A stretch of DNA of 45,495 bases from assembly GCF_001574435.1 (NCBI RefSeq), contig NZ_LOCN01000012.1, positions 1 through 45,495 on the forward strand, in the 5' to 3' direction. The notes below the pieces were generated by a model. The model was not told where the DNA came from. It saw nothing but the letters and a program-made list of their open reading frames with translations, and searched no databases. Shown one piece after another: positions 18,976-29,306 of this stretch. Position 1 is the stretch's first letter. Every line of letters begins with the position of its first letter. A program made the position numbers and the translations under genes. The DNA is from Moritella sp. JT01 (GTDB taxonomy: Bacteria; Pseudomonadota; Gammaproteobacteria; Enterobacterales; Moritellaceae).

Positions 18976-19512
18976 TTAAAGAAACAAGTCTTTAAACTTA
19001 AGTCCCATCTTGTCTTTGTCAGAGAGTAAAGGGTTACTACAAGGCCAATGTATATTTAATGCTGGATCATTCCAAATAAGACAGCCCTCGTCGTTTGGAT
19101 CGTAATAGTCTGTGCATTTATATTCGAAATCAGCCATTTCAGACAACACGACAAAACCATGTGCTAACCCCGGCGGCAACCAAAATTGCAACTTATTTTC
19201 GGCATTTAAGCGCACACCATGGCATTGACCGTACGTGGGAGAGTCCAACCGAATATCAACGGCAACATCATAAACCTCCCCCATCACGACATGCACTAAC
19301 TTACCTTGTGATTTCGTTTTTTGAAAATGTAATCCGCGCAAAACATCTTTCATAGAACGAGAGTAGTTATCTTGTAAAAAGTTAAATTCATCACCTATAA
19401 CGTCTCTATAACGTGCGGCTTGAAATGTTTCCATAAAAAAGCCTCGGTCATCACCAAATACATCCGGTTCAATAACCAACGCACCATCAATGGGTGTCTT
19501 AGAGACTTTCAT
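18976..19512 (-). CDS. rmlC: dTDP-4-dehydrorhamnose 3,5-epimerase
   Basis: 178 residues, the usual length. The cupin-fold epimerase signature is present: RGLHFQ with the catalytic histidine, the WLPPGLAHGFVVLSE segment, and YKCTDYY. It converts dTDP-4-dehydro-6-deoxyglucose to the L-rhamno form. It begins exactly where rmlA ends. Confidence 0.95.
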   Translation of the reverse strand: MKVSKTPIDGALVIEPDVFGDDRGFFMETFQAARYRDVIGDEFNFLQDNYSRSMKDVLRGLHFQKTKSQGKLVHVVMGEVYDVAVDIRLDSPTYGQCHGVRLNAENKLQFWLPPGLAHGFVVLSEMADFEYKCTDYYDPNDEGCLIWNDPALNIHWPCSNPLLSDKDKMGLKFKDLFL

Positions 19513-20400
19513 CTACAGGTCCTCATTAAGTAAACCGTAAAGATATTGCCCATACTCCGTTTTCTGTAACAAGCAAGCTTGATCTTCTAATTGCCCCCGT
19601 GTGATCCAGCCTTGTGAGAATGCAATTTCTTCTAAGCACGCAACTTTTAAACCCTGATTATCTTCAATGGTTTGCACAAACATCGATGCTTTTAATAATG
19701 AGTAATGTGTACCTGTATCAAACCAAGCAAAACCACGGCCAAAGCGCTCAACAAACAAGTCTCCAACATCCAAATACATATTGGTTATATCCGTTATTTC
19801 GACTTCATCACGTGCCGACGGGGTTAATGATTTAGCCATATTAATGACTCGGTTATCATAGAAGTATAGACCCGTGACAGCGATATTCGACTTAGGGTGT
19901 TCGGGTTTTTCTTCAATACTGATCGCGTTACCTTCACTATCAAACTCCACCACCCCAAATCGGCCTGGGTCCGTCACTTGATAACCAAAGATCGTTGCCC
20001 CTTCATCTCGGCTCGTTGCATTTAACAATTTTCCCGTAAAGTGCTGACCATAAAAGACATTGTCTCCCAATATCAGGCAGACATTATCGTCGCCAATAAA
20101 GTCTTCACCAATGATAAAAGCTTGCGCAATCCCCTCTGGCCTTGGCTGCTCTGCATACTCAATGTTCAGCCCAAATGTCGAGCCATCACCGAATAAATTT
20201 TTAAAGTGTGGAAGGTCCTCTGGCGTCGAAATAATTAATATATCTTTAATATTAGCCAGCATAAGTACCGAGATTGGGTAGTAGATCATTGGCTTATCAT
20301 AAATCGGTAGTAGCTGCTTAGACACCGCTCTGGTGATGGGGTGTAAACGCGTACCTGAGCCACCCGCTAACACAATACCTTTGTATTTTTTATCGCCCAT
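19513..20400 (-). CDS. rmlA: Glucose-1-phosphate thymidylyltransferase
   Basis: About 295 residues with the nucleotidyltransferase motif [20 protein letters not shown] and the [10 protein letters not shown] segment. It makes dTDP-glucose from dTTP and glucose 1-phosphate, the first step toward rhamnose. ATG at 20400 is chosen over GTG at 20406 because GAGGAG sits 9 bases before the ATG. It overlaps the end of rmlB by 11 bases. Confidence 0.95.
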   Translation of the reverse strand: MGDKKYKGIVLAGGSGTRLHPITRAVSKQLLPIYDKPMIYYPISVLMLANIKDILIISTPEDLPHFKNLFGDGSTFGLNIEYAEQPRPEGIAQAFIIGEDFIGDDNVCLILGDNVFYGQHFTGKLLNATSRDEGATIFGYQVTDPGRFGVVEFDSEGNAISIEEKPEHPKSNIAVTGLYFYDNRVINMAKSLTPSARDEVEITDITNMYLDVGDLFVERFGRGFAWFDTGTHYSLLKASMFVQTIEDNQGLKVACLEEIAFSQGWITRGQLEDQACLLQKTEYGQYLYGLLNEDL

Positions 20401-21463
20401 TAGCACTTTCTCCTCGACGAGTTAACTGATAATCACCGCTTAGAACTCGCTGCCACCATATTGTATTATCTAAATACCACTGCACCGTTTTTCTGATACC
20501 AGTCTCAAATGTTTCTTCTGGTTGCCAGCCTAATTCACGTTGAATTTTGCTCGCATCAATCGCATACCTAAGATCATGGCCCGGTCTATCGCGAACAAAT
20601 TTAATTAAGTCGCGATAATGTTCAATTCCATTAGGCTTATCGGGTACAAGTGCTTCCAGCGCATCACACAAGGTATGTACTACATCTATATTCTGTTTTT
20701 CGTTATGCCCACCAATATTGTAACTTTCACCAATCCCCCCTTTTGTTGCCACTAACACGAGTGCTTTAGCATGGTCATCAACATATAACCAATCCCTAAT
20801 TTGCTTACCATCGCCATAGATAGGTAGTGCTAATCCGCTCAACGCATTTAAAATAATGTGAGGGATCAACTTTTCAGGAAAGTGATAAGGGCCATAGTTA
20901 TTCGAGCAATTGGTGATTAATGTAGGTAACCCATACGTTCTTAACCAAGCACGAACTAAATGATCGGAACTGGCTTTGGTTGCTGAATAAGGTGAACTGG
21001 GATCATAAGCGGTCGTCTCAACGAATAAATCGTCATGGTTGTTTAAATCACCAAACACTTCATCGGTTGAAATATGATGGAAACGAAAACCCGCCTTTTT
21101 TACAGCGTCTAATGACAACCAATATACTCTAGCCGATTCAAGCAGATTGTAAGTACCGATGATATTTGTTTCGACAAAACAACTGGGATTTTCTATTGAA
21201 CGGTCAACATGAGATTCAGCAGCAAGGTGCATAATAATATCTGGCTGATGCTGTCCCAAAATACGTGTCACCGCTTCTTTATCACATATATCAGCATGCT
21301 CAAATACATAGCGAGATGATATTAACGTCACCGGTATTGAATCTAAATTACCTGCATACGTTAATTTGTCGAGGTTAACGACCTCATGCTCAGTATCGAT
21401 TAATATATGTCGAATAACAGCACTGCCAATAAACCCAGCACCGCCAGTGACTAATATCTTCAT
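20390..21463 (-). CDS. rmlB: dTDP-glucose 4,6-dehydratase
   Basis: 357 residues with NAD-binding [10 protein letters not shown], catalytic STDEVFG and YSATKASSD (YxxxK). It forms dTDP-4-dehydro-6-deoxyglucose, the second step. It lies 7 bases after the GT2 gene and overlaps rmlA, so it is part of one polycistronic message. Confidence 0.95.
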   Translation of the reverse strand: MKILVTGGAGFIGSAVIRHILIDTEHEVVNLDKLTYAGNLDSIPVTLISSRYVFEHADICDKEAVTRILGQHQPDIIMHLAAESHVDRSIENPSCFVETNIIGTYNLLESARVYWLSLDAVKKAGFRFHHISTDEVFGDLNNHDDLFVETTAYDPSSPYSATKASSDHLVRAWLRTYGLPTLITNCSNNYGPYHFPEKLIPHIILNALSGLALPIYGDGKQIRDWLYVDDHAKALVLVATKGGIGESYNIGGHNEKQNIDVVHTLCDALEALVPDKPNGIEHYRDLIKFVRDRPGHDLRYAIDASKIQRELGWQPEETFETGIRKTVQWYLDNTIWWQRVLSGDYQLTRRGESANGR

Positions 21464-21470
21464 ATTGGTG

Positions 21471-22337
21471 CTACTCGTAATTAACGCTTGAAGACCCTTG
21501 AACCTGTAACTTTCGCGCGGTAGGTATTCTTGGCTTCAATAAATACTGTAAATGATAAATACAGGCGTCTCGAATATGACAACGTAATACGCGATTACTA
21601 AATACATCATAAATACCGCCAGCACTGCAACGTAGTCCATCAGCACCGACGACGATGTCACTTTCATAATGAACTTTATACCCTAGCTCCCAACACTTAT
21701 AACAGATATCAGGATCTGCCATAAAGATGAAATAACGATTGTCAAAACCACCTATTCGTTCCCAAACGTCACGACTGAGCGCCATGAAAGATGACTGTAT
21801 CCAATCCACATTAGCCGGTTTAAAATAGTCAAATTCAGCATATTCGTAATACTCCGCAATCCCTTTCAGGATTGGCCAATTTCTAAGTGACGTTCTGCGT
21901 ACCACCTGTGCGATTAAATTAGGAAAACGACGTACCGTGTCAGGGGTCGAACCATCATCATTAAGTTGTCGAGTACCCACAATGCCTATACCTTTATCAC
22001 GTTGGTATATAGCAATAATATCAGCCAGTGTCGTGACCGATTTCCATTCAATATCCGGGTTTACAAAAAACAAATAGTCACCACTGCATAAATCAGCACC
22101 TTGATTACAACCTCGGGTATAACCATTATTGTGTTGATTAAAAATCAAGGTTACATTATCTGTATCTTGATATTGGGACAGTATTTGTTGGTTGCCACTA
22201 TCCATTGAGTTATCAATAACGATAACTTCTATATCAAAATCACCTTGCTGAATCAGTACCCTTTCGACATTATCTACAACTCGTTCAGCTTTAAAAAAAT
22301 CAACAATAACAACAGAAATTAATAGTTTATTAGCCAT
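21471..22337 (-). CDS. Family 2 glycosyltransferase, rhamnosyltransferase-like
   Basis: About 288 residues: GT-A start [22 protein letters not shown] in the first Rossmann half, FFVNPDIEW as the metal site, and an [15 protein letters not shown] segment near the C terminus. The position next to rmlBACD suggests L-rhamnosyl transfer. ATG at 22337 is preferred over 22388 because AAAGGGAAG precedes it and the domain starts there; it overlaps the upstream gene by 8 bases. Confidence 0.82.
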   Translation of the reverse strand: MANKLLISVVIVDFFKAERVVDNVERVLIQQGDFDIEVIVIDNSMDSGNQQILSQYQDTDNVTLIFNQHNNGYTRGCNQGADLCSGDYLFFVNPDIEWKSVTTLADIIAIYQRDKGIGIVGTRQLNDDGSTPDTVRRFPNLIAQVVRRTSLRNWPILKGIAEYYEYAEFDYFKPANVDWIQSSFMALSRDVWERIGGFDNRYFIFMADPDICYKCWELGYKVHYESDIVVGADGLRCSAGGIYDVFSNRVLRCHIRDACIYHLQYLLKPRIPTARKLQVQGSSSVNYE

Positions 22338-23343
22338 AGGAATCTTCCCTTTGCTCAACGAATAGTTTTTTATCGATAACAGAAGCAAACGTATGATTTG
22401 TTATATCTATTGCCTTGTCATACCTTGGTATTGAAATTAGCTCTGCCACACTATATTCAGGTAATAATTCATCGGGATAAACAACTTTCATATTAGGGTT
22501 GCATAACTCTTTCGCAATTTGTAATTGATGATCATCAGAAAATTCGCCAAATCGCGCTAATCTCGGCACAAAGACCACCCGCTTCTGAAAGGTAAGCATG
22601 TGATTGATACTGCCAACACCACAATGACTAATCACCAAGCTGCTCTCTTTTACCAAGGCGTCCATTTTATCCTTCGGTATCATCGCTGTAATTTCGCCAT
22701 TAGCGGGTTTTTCTTTAATCTCAAAGCCACCGGTTTGAATAAACCAGCGAACATTAGGATCCTTGTAAATATCAAGCTTGGCCATTGCCGTAATCAAGCG
22801 TGGAAAAGGATAAGTGTTTGTCCCCATCGTCACTAATACCAATGGTTTTTCAGGCGGCTGTAATGGTGTGATGACCTTGTTGGCTTTACCTGCTAAATCA
22901 AATGTTTTGCCTGCATATTCCACTTTATATTCTCTAGCTATCCCTTCCCACTGCGACATAAATTCATCGTATAACTTATACTTATGAATAAATTTACCTG
23001 TATTAGATAGTTCAACAACACGAGACAGCGTATCTAAATATACAAATTTTAAAGGTAAGAACTTACACACTAGCGCAAAAGGTAAAACGAGTGGTCCCCC
23101 CGTCGTAAATACTGTCCGCGGTCTTTCTTTTAAAAGCACATACAAGGCATGAAAAATATTTACAAAGTGAATAAACGCATTTTTTTGTGTTGACCACATG
23201 GTGTAGGTTTTCTTAATTTTATCATCGTTACCGAGTGACATCGTTGTCACTAATACAATATCATTAACATGGCTACAAGCGCATAATGCTTGAGTAAGGT
23301 GTCCTCCTGCCGATGCAATGACAAGCACTTTTCTATTTGGCAT
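22330..23343 (-). CDS. PssD-PssE-like fused glycosyltransferase (Alg14-Alg13 type)
   Basis: About 337 residues with two joined parts. Residues about 3-150 have the Alg14/PssD start (VLVIASAGGHLTQALCACSH) and GGPLVLPFALVCKFL. Residues about 175-330 have the Alg13/PssE pattern (LVLVTMGTNTYPFPRL) and SHCGVGSINHML for nucleotide-sugar binding. In many polysaccharide loci these are two separate genes that form a membrane anchor plus a catalytic unit; here they are one protein. ATG at 23343 is supported by TGGAG 7 bases upstream. Confidence 0.78.
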   Translation of the reverse strand: MPNRKVLVIASAGGHLTQALCACSHVNDIVLVTTMSLGNDDKIKKTYTMWSTQKNAFIHFVNIFHALYVLLKERPRTVFTTGGPLVLPFALVCKFLPLKFVYLDTLSRVVELSNTGKFIHKYKLYDEFMSQWEGIAREYKVEYAGKTFDLAGKANKVITPLQPPEKPLVLVTMGTNTYPFPRLITAMAKLDIYKDPNVRWFIQTGGFEIKEKPANGEITAMIPKDKMDALVKESSLVISHCGVGSINHMLTFQKRVVFVPRLARFGEFSDDHQLQIAKELCNPNMKVVYPDELLPEYSVAELISIPRYDKAIDITNHTFASVIDKKLFVEQREDSYG

Positions 23344-24502
23344 TTCGATACTCCAGATTAAGGCCATCAACTAAACTTTGATAATGATTAACCACCGTTT
23401 TCTTCTCGAAAATGTCTAATGCATGTGTTTCTAATGCACACCTTATACGATTTTGAAAAAAATCATGTCGCACGATCAACTCTTCGACTTTGTTCTCTAA
23501 CTCATCTATATCTTGATTACGAACCTTAATCCCCACATCAATGTCATCCAAATAGCCATCAATACCGGTATTAGCGTGATATAAGATAGGTAATCCAGAA
23601 AATAACGCTTCGACAAAAACCATCCCAAAAGACTCATTTTTACTCGGTAATAAAAATGCGGCATATTGTTTTAACTTGTACTGCAGTTGTGTGTTATCAA
23701 TACACCCTTTAATCGAAACACGCTCATTTAACGATAATGCATCAATTTTATCCTGTACTATTTTAATCTTTTTTTCAGGTCCGGAACCATATATATCCAG
23801 TTTAATATCTGGGTATACAACCCTAAGTCTAGCGATAGCCTCTAATAATGGCATGATACCTTTACGTTCATATTGTTCAAAACGAAACACGGTAACAAAA
23901 TGCGCAGCTCGATTGTGCTTACTAATATCTGCTAGCTGACTCATTTCACAGGGATTAGGGAGCAAACTCGATTGAGCTGTCGATGTATTGAACGTACTTT
24001 TCAGCATTTTTTTAATTGGATTTTTCGCCCAAGAACTCACCCAAAATATATGTTCCGCCTCTTCTAAGACCTTTTTCCAACGTGATCGTAAAAAGAATTT
24101 ACGTTGTAAAATACGTACATCAGTTCCCCCTCTAACGGATAGGAAATACGGAATTCCGATCTTATTCGCGATTGCAGCACCTAACGTGCCATCAATAGCC
24201 AATTTATGACCATGAATAAGCTGGTATTTGACCTGCTGCTTTTTGATAAGATTAAAAAGAAGATGTCGAGCAAAAAATAAAGATAAAGTCAGCGCTAAAC
24301 CAAAAGGTAATCCCCAATAATAAACCGAATACAATGTAGGATTATGCGGAATAACACGAACCAGCCAAGGCCATGGGGTGCGATGAATAACGAACACGGT
24401 ATTGGAGATACCAGAGGTGGCGTCTAATAATGATTTTACAGCAGGCGTACTTTGATCATTGCGGCCATCGGGGTAATCAGAGTGTATATGTAAAATGTTC
24501 AT
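23333..24502 (-). CDS. Glycosyltransferase family 4
   Basis: About 389 residues of the GT-B fold: N-terminal ILHIHSDYPDGRND, a C-terminal Rossmann domain with VFRFEQYERKGIMPLLEAIA and the E-x7-E-like PSKNESFGMVFVEALFSGLP. It is the first gene of the rml operon and probably an early glycosyl transfer step of the polysaccharide. ATG at 24502 is chosen over the GTG at 24520 by domain start. Confidence 0.84.
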   Translation of the reverse strand: MNILHIHSDYPDGRNDQSTPAVKSLLDATSGISNTVFVIHRTPWPWLVRVIPHNPTLYSVYYWGLPFGLALTLSLFFARHLLFNLIKKQQVKYQLIHGHKLAIDGTLGAAIANKIGIPYFLSVRGGTDVRILQRKFFLRSRWKKVLEEAEHIFWVSSWAKNPIKKMLKSTFNTSTAQSSLLPNPCEMSQLADISKHNRAAHFVTVFRFEQYERKGIMPLLEAIARLRVVYPDIKLDIYGSGPEKKIKIVQDKIDALSLNERVSIKGCIDNTQLQYKLKQYAAFLLPSKNESFGMVFVEALFSGLPILYHANTGIDGYLDDIDVGIKVRNQDIDELENKVEELIVRHDFFQNRIRCALETHALDIFEKKTVVNHYQSLVDGLNLEYRNAK

Positions 24503-24630
24503 ATCATAACGACCTACCACAACCCGCCTTAAATCAGCAGATAATCACCATTAAAAAAGAATTATAGGCGTTAAATTCTAATTTTGACCACCTTCTACAT
24601 GTAATAGAACATTAAAAATTACTAAGTGCA

Positions 24631-24688
24631 TAAAAATAAAGCCAAGTTTTACAGCATGTATTTTACTACAATCCGTAATACTTGGCTT
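24631..24688 (-). terminator. Rho-independent terminator after the U32 gene
   Basis: On the minus strand AAGCCAAGT and ACTTGGCTT pair as a 9-base stem around a 32-base loop and are followed by TATTTTTATG. It lies downstream of the U32 gene, past the tandem repeats, and would insulate it from the rml operon. The rest of 24503-24825 holds only this hairpin, the tandem array and the probable rml promoter. Confidence 0.55.
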
Positions 24689-24734
24689 AGATTAAATATT
24701 CAAGCGATTAGGCCTTAACCCATGTCGTTAACGT

Positions 24735-24848
24735 TTATAGACCTTGAGTGCTCTTTTTATAAACCCTGGGTACTCTTTCTTATAAACCCTGAGTACTCTT
24801 TTTTATAAACCCTGGGTACTCTTTCTTATAAACCCTGAGTATATTGTG
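24735..24848 (-). repeat. Five-copy 23-bp tandem array covering the 3' end of the U32 gene
   Basis: Units start at 24735, 24757, 24780, 24803 and 24826; the first is 22 bases and diverged, the others 23. The rightmost unit contains the last codons and stop of the U32 gene; the four others lie just downstream. Units alternate CCCTGGGTACTC and CCCTGAGTACTC. This points to expansion by two-unit (46-base) steps from the gene end. Confidence 0.85.
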
Positions 24849-27069
24849 CATTAGTTGCCACAGGCACTAAGTTATTTAACGCTACTTTTGACGCTTCATC
24901 ACCCGCGAGTAACGCTTCAAAGTGTTTGATTAGCTCGACTTTGTCTTGTTCTTTTTTAGAGCCTGCACCGATGTTAGTGAGATCAATAAAGAATTCGTCA
25001 AAAAGATGAGAGAAGTCATTTACTGCATCAAAGTTTAAGAATTGCTCGTCATTGTAAATGCTTGGGTAGCCGCCTTTTTGTTTATCAACCGCAAACGAAA
25101 TACCTTTAACATTGGTAATTGTTGTCGCTTTTTCACATTTCAGCATGCAACCATCTTCAATCGCAGGTTTTTTACAGCCAACCGTTTGTTGGAAGAAACA
25201 TTGACGACTTGTCATCATCAGAATCGGATGGTAAATACTGTAGAACATTTTAAAGTTCTTTGGACGAGTGATGTTTCTAATTTGACCACGGTTGATCTCG
25301 TTAGAAATAAACGCACCTGCACAGTTTAACTCTTCTTGTAGGGTGATTAATGCGTGTGAGTTGGTTGTGTTTAAGAACGGACCAGCAACCCACTCAATAC
25401 CCATTTCAAATGCTTTATAAGCAATACCAGTGTTATTGGTAACGATACGCTTAGGTTTCACTTCTTCAAGGATCTTCACTGACTCTAGGTAGTCTTTACC
25501 AATCAGTACCGCTGGGAACCAAGGAATTAAGCGTGGATTTTCTTGCAATAATTTAATGTGTTTAGGACAGTTCTTTTTCAAGCTTTCTGGGATCTTGAAG
25601 TAGATATCTGCATCTGTTACGTCAGCAAGGTGTAAATCTTTTACGTTAGCAATAAGCAGTGATAACTTAGGCGTTTCTTCTATTTTAGGATGCTGAGGTA
25701 ATGCCGGTACATCAACGTGTTTAACGACTTCACGTGAATCATTTAATAAAAACGCCACTTGGTTTTTCAGTTCAGTTAATTCTTTAAACGGTACAGTTAG
25801 ATTTGCATCAAAATTATCAAAGTTCATTGGCGCAAGATCAAACGTTGCATTGTTGAAGCTACGGAAACGTTTCTCAACCGTTTCTGGTGTAATTGAAATT
25901 TCATCTGCAATACGTAATACAGAGTCACTTTTCACTTCAAACGGCGTGTCACCAGCCATAATATTGACTGTTAATGGGCTATTTTCTTTCGCCGTGAATG
26001 CTAATGTAAGACCAATCTTATCAATGCTTAGATCTTTAATCTTTTCTGCTAGTTCAGCACCTAATGCATTTTTGTCAGTATAAAGGTCTTGTTTTACATC
26101 ATGGATTTGTACAACAGAGATCGCATCACTTTTTTCTACCGCGTAGTTAACACTGTTATCACGTGGGTTATCAGTAAACATTTTCTTGTTTAGGTCGCCC
26201 TGCAAGAATGAGTTAGTGAAGCTACGGTTAAATACTTTATGCAAGTTGCCATCATCAGCTAATAACTTGCCAGACTCAACAAAGCTGTTGATCTGTTTAC
26301 GCCATGTATCGACAACAGTATAAACATAATGGGCGCCTTTAATACGACCTTCTACTTTTAACGAATCAACACCCGCATCAACCAGTTGCGGTAAGTCAAA
26401 GTATGCCGAGTTATCTTTTAAGTTAAGTGGGAAACGATGACCTTCTGCAGTCACTTCGTATTCGTCACGACATGCTTGACTACAGCGACCACGGTTACCT
26501 GAGTTACCTACACTTACTGAGCTTGAGTAACATTGGCCAGAGAACGCGATACACAGTGCGCCATGCACGAATACTTCTGTCAGTACATCATGGTCATGCG
26601 CAACTGTTGTTAATTGCTTAATTTCACCAAGGTTTAGCTCTCGAGATAAATTGACGCGCGTTGCACCAATTTTATGTAAGAATAAAACCTGACCTTCGTT
26701 GTGCGTTGTTAACTGAGTAGATGCATGGATATGTAATGATGGGAAATGCTTTTTAACAATGTTAAAGACACCTAAGTCTTGTACGATGATGCCATCAATA
26801 CCACTGTTAACCAATTTATTAAGCAGGCGTACTAAGCTAACAACTTCGTGCTCTAAGATCACGACGTTCAGGGTTAAAAAGACTTCACAGCTGTGTTCGT
26901 GTGCAAGTCGTAATACGCCATTTAGCTCATCAAATGAAAGATTGGACGCACGGTTACGGGCATTGAACATATCCAAACCACAGTAGACAGCATTTGCACC
27001 AGCTACAATCGCCGCTTTAATCGCTTCTACATCACCACCCGGTGCCAATAATTCTATTTTTCTACTCAT
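24826..27069 (-). CDS. U32 peptidase-family protein, RlhA-like
   Basis: About 747 residues. The N-terminal U32 domain shows IELLAPGGD, a TLN strand, and the cysteine-bearing FVHGALCIAFSGQCYSS and RGRCSQACRDEY. In RlhA and UbiU/UbiV such cysteines hold an iron-sulfur cluster used for prephenate-dependent hydroxylation of RNA or ubiquinone. A long C-terminal part has further cysteines (RQCFFQQTVGCKK and GCMLKCEK). It is longer than RlhA (about 650), so substrate assignment is open. ATG at 27069 (MSRKIELLAP) is preferred to 27117. An FNR-like box lies about 90 bases upstream. Confidence 0.72.
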   Translation of the reverse strand: MSRKIELLAPGGDVEAIKAAIVAGANAVYCGLDMFNARNRASNLSFDELNGVLRLAHEHSCEVFLTLNVVILEHEVVSLVRLLNKLVNSGIDGIIVQDLGVFNIVKKHFPSLHIHASTQLTTHNEGQVLFLHKIGATRVNLSRELNLGEIKQLTTVAHDHDVLTEVFVHGALCIAFSGQCYSSSVSVGNSGNRGRCSQACRDEYEVTAEGHRFPLNLKDNSAYFDLPQLVDAGVDSLKVEGRIKGAHYVYTVVDTWRKQINSFVESGKLLADDGNLHKVFNRSFTNSFLQGDLNKKMFTDNPRDNSVNYAVEKSDAISVVQIHDVKQDLYTDKNALGAELAEKIKDLSIDKIGLTLAFTAKENSPLTVNIMAGDTPFEVKSDSVLRIADEISITPETVEKRFRSFNNATFDLAPMNFDNFDANLTVPFKELTELKNQVAFLLNDSREVVKHVDVPALPQHPKIEETPKLSLLIANVKDLHLADVTDADIYFKIPESLKKNCPKHIKLLQENPRLIPWFPAVLIGKDYLESVKILEEVKPKRIVTNNTGIAYKAFEMGIEWVAGPFLNTTNSHALITLQEELNCAGAFISNEINRGQIRNITRPKNFKMFYSIYHPILMMTSRQCFFQQTVGCKKPAIEDGCMLKCEKATTITNVKGISFAVDKQKGGYPSIYNDEQFLNFDAVNDFSHLFDEFFIDLTNIGAGSKKEQDKVELIKHFEALLAGDEASKVALNNLVPVATNAQYTQGL

Positions 27070-27158
27070 GCGAAATAACCCACTTATTGCTTTTATTGTA
27101 ATTTTTTGAGGGGGCATTCTACCTGTATATGCAGGCCAATGCTATGAATTCGGGTTTA

Positions 27159-27172
27159 TTGATCTAGATCAA
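27159..27172 (-). promoter_or_regulatory. Perfect FNR-type box upstream of the U32 gene
   Basis: TTGATCTAGATCAA matches TTGAT-N4-ATCAA exactly. On the minus strand a -10-like TATACA follows at 27129-27124, which puts the box centre near -48 of the U32 gene. Oxygen-responsive control would fit the oxygen-linked U32 enzymes. The divergent methyltransferase at 27363 is farther away. Confidence 0.65.
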
Positions 27173-27362
27173 AGTTTTCAAGTGCTCATTACAGGGCTAA
27201 ATAATGCCTATAATGTAGTAAAAACAACGCATATTGAGCACAATTCATAATACCTGAAATCATCATAAACGCTGAGCTAGAATTAGAAAGAGAGAGAGAT
27301 ACATAATTCGCACAAAGCCATTTCATTCGACATTCTAGAAATAGAAAGTAGGCAATATAAAA

Positions 27363-27986
27363 ATGAATAAAACAACGATTGATAAACGTGTAGAACAAGC
27401 TTTTCGTACCGTTAAACGGCGTTATTTTATGCCCACTGATAATCAACATATGGCAGACTATGATGCCCCCTTCTCTATAGGCCATGCGCAAACTATCAGC
27501 CAACCAACGACCGTAAAACACATGCTGTTATGGTTAGCACCAGAGACGGGTCAGCGTATTTTGGATGTGGGTTCTGGATCGGGTTGGAGTACCGCGCTAC
27601 TGGCTGATTTAGTTGGACCAACAGGATCTGTATTTGCTGTTGAACGCATCCCCGTTTTAAAACGGTTTGGTGAAACAAATTGCCAGCGTTTTGGTGGGAA
27701 CAATATTGAATTTTTCATCACAGAAAACAGACTCGGTCTCGCGACACATGCGCCTTTCGACCGCATTTTAGTTAGCGCAGCGGCGACTGATGAGATCCCT
27801 GACGAATTAATCGATCAACTCGCGCCTAACGGTAAGCTTATTATCCCCGTTAACAACAGTATTTTTGAATTACAAAAAGATGCACAAGGTGAGATTGAGT
27901 ATTGCCACGAACATTTAGGGTATGTTTTTGTGCCCTTAATTACCGCTACCGATAACGATAACGATAACGATAGCACGGTGAGTTAA
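27363..27986 (+). CDS. Protein-L-isoaspartate O-methyltransferase family protein
   Basis: 207 residues with the SAM-binding motif LDVGSGSGWSTALLADLVG and the upstream AQTISQPTTVKHML segment typical of the Pcm family. These enzymes methylate isoaspartyl residues to start their repair; some relatives act on small molecules. The C-terminal tail is low-complexity (TDNDNDNDSTVS), coded by repeats of GATAAC. It is monocistronic, divergent from the U32 gene. Confidence 0.8.
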   Translation: MNKTTIDKRVEQAFRTVKRRYFMPTDNQHMADYDAPFSIGHAQTISQPTTVKHMLLWLAPETGQRILDVGSGSGWSTALLADLVGPTGSVFAVERIPVLKRFGETNCQRFGGNNIEFFITENRLGLATHAPFDRILVSAAATDEIPDELIDQLAPNGKLIIPVNNSIFELQKDAQGEIEYCHEHLGYVFVPLITATDNDNDNDSTVS

Positions 27987-28007
27987 AGCATTAACTTAGC
28001 TCACCGT
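27975..28007. terminator. Hairpin at the end of the methyltransferase gene
   Basis: ACGGTGAG (27975-27982) and CTCACCGT (28000-28007) form a perfect 8-base stem that includes the stop codon region. No T-run follows, so it may be a weak bidirectional terminator between the convergent methyltransferase and membrane-protein genes. Confidence 0.4.
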
Positions 28008-28040
28008 CATCGCTAAAACTGAACGAAACTAAACTAAAAG

Positions 28041-29054
28041 CTACTTTGCATCAGGTACTAATTGTTTCACCGCGCTAGGTAATACCGTTACGATCATGCC
28101 ACGAACAGGATGCCATAATGCTGATAACAGTAATAATGCCGCACCAATCGCAATGCCAGTAATAGCAAAATTAGTACCTACGTCGCCATACATACTCATT
28201 AAGCTTGATAATGCATACAATACATATACCAGTGATGACACCATAAAGGCACGGCGGTCGATAATAATAGAAACAAGTGACATCAATAAGTACAAGGTAA
28301 TAATAATCGCGATACTACTGATACTTTCATCGCCATTCAAAATACCAACACTTAAAAATATCGGGTGAATAATCAAAGGTGCTGATAATAAATGTAACCA
28401 GAATGCAGTATCAGTACGGTTAGTCACACGTTCACGATCAGAAGAGTCCCAATACATAGCAAACAAGAAAGTTAAAATACCACAGGCAAATATCACTACT
28501 AGTATCCAATCCGTTAATACATTGATCGTTTCAGCCGTCGTAAATGTTGATATGAATGAAGACACGATGAAGCCGATCATTGCAGCAGTACCCGCTGCAA
28601 TCGTAATTGGCACATTGAAACGACGCCAGTGACAAAAAGCGGCAATAACCGATGCGCCAGTCGCCGCAATAATAGCTTGTTCATCAAGCGATGAAAATAC
28701 TTCCATTGATAACTTAAACACACCACCAATAAAGGCGAGTAATAACATAATCGCGGGAAACGCCATTTTTCTTTTCAGAACAAAGAATTCCGCAAGCGCC
28801 CACGATAACGCGGCAAAAGTAGCTAAACCTAAGCGCGGATCTATCGATTTAACTGCCCACAGCGATGAAAACAATAGGAGCGCGCAAGCAATCACGATAA
28901 ATATATCGTTAAATCCACCGATTAAACGGATATTTTCTTCATCTGCAATTGTCACGTGCTTGGATAACAATTGGTCATGTCGAAACTCGTCAACGGACGA
29001 CGCAGTAAAAATTCCTTTATCTACCGCATTGTTAAGGTCTTCATCTGTATACAT
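28041..29054 (-). CDS. Multi-spanning membrane protein of unknown function
   Basis: 337 residues. A soluble N terminus of about 48 residues (MYTDEDLNNAVDKGIFTASS) precedes about nine or ten hydrophobic segments, ending in LLLLSALWHPVRGMIVTVLP. The acidic N terminus plus many helices resembles the DUF2157-type layout but I cannot assign it. It is alone on the minus strand. The 252-base gap to the right holds its promoter and that of the M3 peptidase gene and no ORF. Confidence 0.7.
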   Translation of the reverse strand: MYTDEDLNNAVDKGIFTASSVDEFRHDQLLSKHVTIADEENIRLIGGFNDIFIVIACALLLFSSLWAVKSIDPRLGLATFAALSWALAEFFVLKRKMAFPAIMLLLAFIGGVFKLSMEVFSSLDEQAIIAATGASVIAAFCHWRRFNVPITIAAGTAAMIGFIVSSFISTFTTAETINVLTDWILVVIFACGILTFLFAMYWDSSDRERVTNRTDTAFWLHLLSAPLIIHPIFLSVGILNGDESISSIAIIITLYLLMSLVSIIIDRRAFMVSSLVYVLYALSSLMSMYGDVGTNFAITGIAIGAALLLLSALWHPVRGMIVTVLPSAVKQLVPDAK

Positions 29055-29306
29055 AGTGGTCCTAAAAGTGTTATTAATAATATATATTATTTGCGAAGAC
29101 CTAAAGTGTATTAACTTTGCTTATAAGGAACAAGAATTTTTTAATATTTGGCTGTATTCCCTTTCATTTTAATGACTATAGCTTTTAATAAGCTTCATTT
29201 TAAATAAATAGTAAATTAGCGTATACATTCATCCAGTGCCTTTCGCACTATTACCCGTTACCAGTAGTACTGCCACTGTCATACGCTGTTTTAACAAGGA
29301 GACGTT

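Noticed and set aside
23676-23939. Forward ORFs within the rml and glycosyltransferase genes
   Set aside because: These are antisense shadows of well-supported genes.
24735-24848. CRISPR array
   Set aside because: The 23-bp units are head to tail with no spacers.
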